A stretch of DNA of 64,000 bases, taken from positions 3,016,001 through 3,080,000 of the forward strand of contig NC_083522.1 of the NCBI RefSeq assembly GCF_032362555.1, read 5' to 3'. Origin of the DNA: Amyelois transitella (lineage: Eukaryota; Arthropoda; Insecta; Lepidoptera; Pyralidae). The notes under the pieces are model-generated. The model saw only the letters and a list, made by a program, of their open reading frames with translations, was not told where the DNA came from and searched no databases. Made by a program: the position numbers and the translations under genes. How positions within the stretch are numbered: the first letter of the stretch is position 1; the number at the start of each line of letters is the position of its first letter. This document shows positions 57,861 through 64,000 of this stretch, in pieces.

Positions 57861-58717
57861 GTAAGTTAAGTTATTTTTTATATGTGACATCCATATTGTT
57901 TATTGAGTTCTAACGTTTTGTTTAATTTATTATTACTATGTATGTATTGATTTTTAATCAGTGGTTAACTTTAAAATAATGATACCCCTTACTACTTCGA
58001 AAGCTATCTTTGCCTTGTAAAATATCGGTCTGTACATCTACAATAAGTATGTACTTACACTACACCTGCTTTCATGAATTTTAACGTGGTACATCTCTCA
58101 TCACAGTATTCTTGTTATAAATAATGACAATAATCTCAATGTATTGATTTTTACAAGACGTAAAGGACTTATTCATACCGGGGACCGGCTAGTTCATTAT
58201 TCATTTTATAGCAAGAGTTCCCCCTCCCCATGCCTATTTTTTATGTTGATAAACTCAGAATCTACTAAGTAAAAAAAAATAATTATGTGTTCACAAGTAA
58301 AAATAGATTGATTTACCAGGAAGATTAAGGGTGTATCAATTACACGCGTGCTTAGTCTACAAAAGCAAATATAAAAATCTGTTCAATTACACTTGTTAAA
58401 TACAGATACCAAAAAAAATTAAATAATAAGAATTGAGAATTTACTCCTTTTTATGAAGTTGGTTAAAAAGATAAACAGCACACTTAGGCTATATTCAGCC
58501 ACTTTAGGGTCGACAGAGCCGATAGTTACAAATCTGGAAAGCCATATTTATGTGGCTGGATGTAAATAAAATTTAAGAAAATCACATCTATATGTACCTT
58601 TATGTGTGTAGATGTGGTTTTTTAAATTTTATTAGCCCATAATAGGTTCAATATACATATTGAACCTTTGAAATTTAAAAAAAACTATGTATGTCCTGAA
58701 TAATGAAATGCATTATT

Positions 58718-59515
58718 AAAAAGGCCTATGACAGAGTAAACTGCAATGAATTATGGTCAGCACTAGATATGTATGGGGTGCGCAATGCCTTGATACAAGC
58801 ACTGAGAAAGCTATATTTAAGGATTCAAGTATTTGTGTAAGGAGTAACAGAGTGTACACTGACAGTTATAATATCAAGAAAGGAGATAGATAGGGGTGTG
58901 TTGCTTCACCTTGGCTATTCAGTTTATTCATGGATAGGTTTTTGATAGATTTAAAAGAGTCTAAAGGTGGATTAGAATGAATGCTAGAAATTATGCTGAC
59001 AATTATGTTATACTGGAGTCATAGGCTGAGGAGTCACAGGAGATTGTATATATTTATGAGCTTTGAATAAGAAAAGATTGATGGTGCTTAAGTAAAATGA
59101 AAAAGTGGCAAAATTACAGAATGTATAGTTTTGATTAAAGGAATAAAGTGGAAAGAAAGCAAGTGAAAAAGTTTGTATATCTAGGATGAAAGTTAACACT
59201 AGATGAAAAATTTGATAGTGATATTGAAAGGAGGCTGAATGTGGGGAACATGGTGAAAGGAGCCTTGCATGCCTTTATGAGCAGTCAGAAACTGTCCAAA
59301 AAAACTCACTTGGCTGTGCATAGAGGCATGTTGGTCCCAACACTAATGTGTGGGACTGAAATTTGGGTGAGGCAGAAAAAGCGCGAAAGTAAAATAAACA
59401 CAGATATAGTGTAGTGATAGGAATAGAAAAGGCAATGCTTAGATGGTTTGATCAGGAATAGGAATGTTGGAATGGAAAGACCTAGACAAACAATAGTTAT
59501 GCCAAAAAATGTCTT
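58718..59515 (+). mobile_element. RTE LINE, heavily decayed copy
   Basis: Matches the RT domain of the element at 47322 from the motif A region (AAGGCCTATGACAGAGT) onward. It has many stops, frameshifts and an internal deletion after 59400, and the 3' tail is lost. It is an older insertion than the other copies. Confidence 0.75.
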
Positions 59516-61132
59516 AATGTATGCTGTGTAAATAAGTATTTATGTACTTTACGATTTTGGTCCAAAATGAGGCTAATCTGAGGAAAACCCAGTGAAGTTC
59601 TTAACTTTAGTAGGAAATCAAAAAAGATAATAAACTTGATTTAAGTAAGTTAATATTGTTAGTATGATTTTTATTCAGAATAAAAAAAGGCTTTTAAGTG
59701 TGCTGTAAATTTCATTTCAAAACCAACTAAAACAAATGCATGTACCTACTTCTAAGAATGTATGTCTCTTATCTTAAAATATACGGAATTCATTAATAGC
59801 TTATTTTAGTCTAACATATTAGTTTCTATTATTTAACTTGTAGTTTATTGTAGAACTAGAGAGCGCCCGCGGGTCCGCCCGCTTCAAACGAAACATCTAA
59901 TTTACTTCTGTTCCCGCGGGAATTTTGGGAAATCCTCCTTAGTGAACTGTAAAGGGTTTCAGCTGTGTGTTGTCTGTTATTTTTCATTCAGTCATGGAGA
60001 GTATATATTTTATTTGTTTAGGGCGGGTCTTTCAGTTGAACCATATTGGGTCCCATATATTTTTAGGGCATAAAATATTGGTATTAAATGTGTCCGTTAC
60101 ATACTTTTATTTTATCTCGGACATTTCAAATCATGTTATAATTGAGCGACTGACAACCACCACTCCACCATAATACAGCCATGATATTTTACATATGAAA
60201 GTTGTGTAAAATGAAGATTATGCCAATAATACTTTATGCAGTTAGGTATATAACGTTAATGATGCTCTATACAGTATGGACTTGAAACCACAAAATGAAT
60301 GTGGAGTGGATAGTCAGTTGTGTATAGGAAAGAAAATATAGATGTATAAAACTTATCATAAAAACAAAGTTAAAAGTCAATTGATCATTAAAAAACATAA
60401 ATTTTACTAATATTTTCCTAAATATCTTATTATAATGAATTTCCCTTGTGGTTGTTCAATTCCTCCTCCAAAAAACAAATTGACTTTTATATCACATAAA
60501 GTTAGTTATTTTAATCAAGGGCTTATTTATCAAATAGATATTTCAGTCACAATTTCATGTTGGTCATTCAGATATATAGATGTAAGATTCTATGTTGTAA
60601 CAAGTTCCTCTCAACATCTCAGGTTACTTGTTGGACTAACTTGTTGTCTTGTCAGTTTTCTGGAAAATTTCAAATGACAGGACTTATTTCTCTTACAAGT
60701 TAACTCCTACTTCCAATGCCGTGTGGGTTATTGAAACCTGTTAATACACTTTCTTTCCTTAGCTATGCTCCTTCACAGCTGCAGTGGAATAATTTGTCAA
60801 TACAAAAACAAAGAGACCGCCAACACTGTTCCCAAAAAAAATGCTTCAATTATGGACATTTCTTGGTTTGTTTAGATAATAAAAAGCTGTAAGACATGTT
60901 TTAACCATTGACGACTAAAAATTGGTAATTATTCAATTGCAGATGTCATATCGAGCCCCTTTCCCTTTCAACTTTCAAAGCGTAAGAGAAATAAGACGTC
61001 ACGGTGCTGAGACATACTCAACTTCGAAGAAATTTTCCAGAAAACTCTTTACAATTCCACTGTTTTAAGATAGCTTCTGTCCGTTTTCGGACTCGTGAAT
61101 TTCAGTTGACATGAGACGGTCGCACGTCAACA

Positions 61133-64000
61133 ATGGTTAAAACACGGTCTTCAGCGAGAGTAGGGAATGCGGCTACGAGTGCTCCCGCTGAGAATGGGAC
61201 TTCCGAACTTAGAACACGTCTCAAACCCACTGAGAACGGACACCGCTCGCAAAAGAGCAGCAGTAACAATAGGCAAGTGTCTGTTCTTCTCGCGTTTGGC
61301 TCGCACCTAGCTGTGAGCATGACTGCTTCGTGCTTGGCTGCGAGGGTTACTTAAGTGTGGGCGGTCTACGATCAAGTCAACAAGACAAATAGCTTCCTAG
61401 GATTCCTATAGAGGGTCGTTCTAACATCTTTCTAATGTAATTTTTTTGTTTTCTTTGATGTAATGTTTGTCTTCTTGGCTTGATTATCTTTGTCTATGGC
61501 GCATCTCAAACCTACCTGCACGGCCAACTTTTCAGATAAGATTCTGAATCAATTGATTGATCAATTGAACTGATCATAGAAGATTAGTCTATGATGCATG
61601 ATGGGATACTGGTGATGGGTCTTAGCTTTTAATAACAGCAGCTAACTTGGGAGTAGCTGTAAGTTAGTCAATCTCACAGGTTTAAATTATAAGAGGTGTG
61701 AGTCTGCATTATAAAGGGGGTTGTTGATGTTCAATGGAACTAGATGGTGTTACTTTTGTCATTAAACAAATTCAAAATACAGTAAATGTTTTACAAATAA
61801 AACAACATTCACACCAATGACAAAATTACCACCAACTTTTGAACAAACTCAACAACGCTTTAATAAAGTAAAGTAATTAAGACCTCATTTTCTCTATAGG
61901 AACAATCAGGCATTACCGTCGAGTGGGTCTGGGCACGGCGCGGGTTCACAGGGCAAGGACCCACTGGCACCGGCGCTGCCCGGCTCCAGGAACATGTACC
62001 AGCATCCCGCAGTCACCGGGTACAACCCACAGGACGCCAGGGGCCAGGGCATGCCCGTCACTGTAAGTCGTGTCTATTATCATTATCACCATTATATAGC
62101 ACTATTTGAAATATTTCAATTACGGTTACAAATGGTGGTACTTTTCGGTCGAGCGCGGTCTTTATTACCGAATACATATTACTTGTTAATAATGTTAAAA
62201 TTTAATAATTTCATTACTATATTTATCTATGCATGGGTAGTTACTGCATAACTGAGACTGCATGCATATTTTTTTATAGCAAAATCATAATTACGCATAT
62301 TTTTTTATTAGTCCGTAAAACTTAATGCAAAAAATTATTATGTCAAAAAACAGACATATACAATATACATACAGACATATTGTTAGCATTCAAACAAATA
62401 AAAATAACTTCGAAATAATCATTGGTACATGCATGGCATTGGTATGTTACTGCTTAGTGTGAGAATGTAATGGCATGCAACTGTGCTCAGTAGCTGTAGA
62501 GTGATTAAGCCAAATGAAGCAGAAGCACATTGACAGGCGCGGCAGAACCCGATGTACGCGGGGGGCATGTACCACGGGTACGCGCACGGCGGCGCGGGCG
62601 CAACCCTCACGTCGATGCCGTCGCCGTCGCCCACCGCGCCCCTGACCCCCTTTCCGGTGCATCCTGATGTTAAATTTAAAAAGTAAGTGGATTTGTTTCC
62701 GCTCTTTCGCTTGTTTTATTAGTGAGTTCACCATTGACATTGTATAAAGGAAATTAAACCCTATGAGATAGTGGTACACAAACAAGTGTACACATAGAAT
62801 TGTAGCTGTTGGAATACAGTCTGATGGACCCCTCTATCTCTTTCCCATGGATGTCGTAAAAGGCGACTAAGGGATAGGCTTACAAACTTGGGATTCTTCT
62901 TTAGGCGATGGGCTAGCAACTTGTCACTATTTGAATCTCAATTCTATCATTAAGCCAAATAGCTGAACGTGGCCATGCAGTCTTCAAGATTGTTGGCTCT
63001 GTCTACCCCGTAAGGGATATAGACGTGACTATATGTATGTATGTACATTGTTTGAAATATGTAATTAATATGTTCTCCACCCCAGGCTTCCCTTCTACGA
63101 CGTGTTGGCGGAGTTGATGAAGCCGTCCACCATGATGCCCATGCAGGCGGGCCGCATGCAGGAGGGCACCTACATCTTCCACCTGACGCCGCAGCAAGCC
63201 ACTGAGATAGCATCCGGGAAGGACATAGTCGGGACCAGCAATAAGCTCGACTATGTGATACAGGTAGGAAACTTACAACTTACTTGGTAAATATTATTAT
63301 AGTTTATCACTTATGGGGTATACAGAGCAAAAAAACTTGAAGTTAGTAGCGAGTTAGAGGATGAAGTACTCAACGATACTATATTTTGTAATTAATTCTT
63401 TTATGTAGATAAACATCCAAGATCCAGGCCCTTTAGAAAAAGTTCATTTCTCATCATGCCCTGGCCGGCATTCGAATCCAAGACCTCTGGTGTCACAGAC
63501 AGCAGTATCGCTGCGCCACTGAGGCCGTCAATTCTACAATGTTTTTTTTTCTTACAGGCACAACTGAGATTCTGTCTTCTGGAGACGTCATGCGAGCAGG
63601 AAGACTATTTTCCACCTAGTGTTAATGTTAAAGTAAACAATAAGATGTGTCCACTACCAGTAAGTTTCTTGTTTATCATATTTATTGATATCATATAATA
63701 TTGTCATAGCATTCAAAGATAGCCCCACGGTCTTTTTAATTACATAATATTATACAAAGAGTAAGTTCAAATCAATTTATCTGCTCTGTAGTTCGGCAGT
63801 TTGTGCTAGAGTAGGTGTCATGACTGCTTACGTTGAGGTAAAACATGAATTTAAAAGGAATATAGATATGATCAGTCTCTCAATCTCTTAATGCAAGATG
63901 AGGCCTTCATAAGTCTAAATTACCATTCACTGCTACTTTTTTAAGATGTATCTATAATACCTTTAATATTCAACAGAATCCAATACCCACAAACAAACCT
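61133..64000 (+). CDS. PIAS/Su(var)2-10 E3 SUMO ligase, 5' part
   Basis: Exons 61133-61272, 61900-62062, 62537-62682, 63086-63263, 63558-63659 and 63977-64000 (running off the end) join in frame to 251 codons. The first is MVKTRSSARVG, from ATG in context TCAACAATGG. A low-complexity Gly/Pro/Ala region follows, then the PINIT domain: LPFYDVLAELMKPSTMMP, FHLTPQQATEIASGKD, LRFCLLETSCEQED, KMCPLPNPIPTNKP. PIAS proteins attach SUMO to transcription factors and chromatin proteins; the SP-RING lies beyond the window. The N-terminal SAP domain usual in the family is not seen upstream, so this may be an alternative start. The first intron uses a GC donor (AG|GCAAGT). PINIT identity is firm. Confidence 0.93.
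62818..63043 (+). mobile_element. SINE-like retroposon, slightly 5'-truncated
   Basis: Forward copy of the family at 8163, beginning near CCCTCTATCTCTTTCCCATGG and ending in GACTATATGTATGTATGTA. It lies in the PIAS intron 43 bp before exon 63086-63263. Confidence 0.8.
63390..63535 (-). mobile_element. tRNA-derived SINE, reversed
   Basis: Reverse copy of the family at 38470. On the minus strand it has CCTCAGTGGCGCAGCGATAC (A-box part), a diverged B box (GGATTCGAATGCCGGCCAG) and CATGATGAGAAATGAAC. It ends just upstream of PIAS exon 63558-63659. Confidence 0.7.

Larger units (their letters stand above)
56330..61132. other. Long region between the SLC36-like gene and PIAS
   Basis: Mostly AT-rich and without recognised exons. 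It holds a reversed Helitron-like element (56644-56822), a decayed RTE copy (58718-59515) and a small reversed Helitron-like piece near 59855-59950 (ACTAGAGAGCGCCCGCGGG). PIAS 5' UTR exons may lie here, including the candidate at 57823-57860. Confidence 0.5.

Noticed and set aside
58718-59515. Possible reverse-transcriptase gene
   Set aside because: Multiple stops and frameshifts and a missing 3' end show a dead LINE copy.

Overview
The window is nuclear DNA of an insect, almost certainly a moth or butterfly (Lepidoptera). It holds compact multi-exon genes with GT-AG introns, AT-rich intergenic DNA, Helitron-like elements of the lepidopteran type that end in CTAG between A and T, and many short retroposons ending in (ATGT)n. 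Exon boundaries were placed by requiring splice consensus sites and an unbroken reading frame. Gene names come from recognised protein motifs, not from a database search.

Layout. 1-14.1 kb (+): the 3' part of a very long coiled-coil gene whose C-terminal exons match the LGN/Pins-binding and following basic segments of NuMA, so an insect NuMA/Mud homologue. 15.0-16.8 kb (-): NUDT2-type Ap4A hydrolase, three exons, complete. 18.6-40.6 kb (+): GON4L/Mute-like chromatin regulator, 24 coding exons and 1706 codons. Its fifth intron carries a 4.1-kb DNA transposon with imperfect 26-bp terminal inverted repeats and one 867-codon ORF. 41.4-42.0 kb (+): CENP-X/MHF2, three exons. 45.3-51.3 kb (-): PHAX, six exons, with a 2.5-kb RTE-type LINE inserted antisense in an intron. 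52.6-56.3 kb (+): an SLC36-like amino-acid transporter missing its first exon. 61.1-64.0 kb (+): the 5' part of a PIAS/Su(var)2-10 SUMO ligase, running off the end.

The genes are ordinary neighbours and not an operon. Four of the seven have nuclear or mitotic roles (NuMA, GON4L, CENP-X, PIAS), but I see no sign that this grouping is functional. NUDT2/GON4L and PHAX/SLC36 are divergent pairs that may share promoter regions.

The most unusual content is mobile. The transposon in GON4L encodes a protein with a D-77-D-34-E arrangement (D488, D566, E601), an HGKG-x2-DG motif, a lysine-rich N-terminus and a separate C-terminal domain. It also has eight copies of CAGTCCCCTG or near-matches near its ends, and I cannot place it in a named superfamily. 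Several retroposons have exact 11-13 bp target-site duplications, and the abundant SINE-like family shares its 3' end with the RTE LINE, which suggests a partner pair. GON4L also shows repeated small duplications at exon edges: four tandem splice donors, a duplicated acceptor, a decayed exon copy and a duplicated exon.
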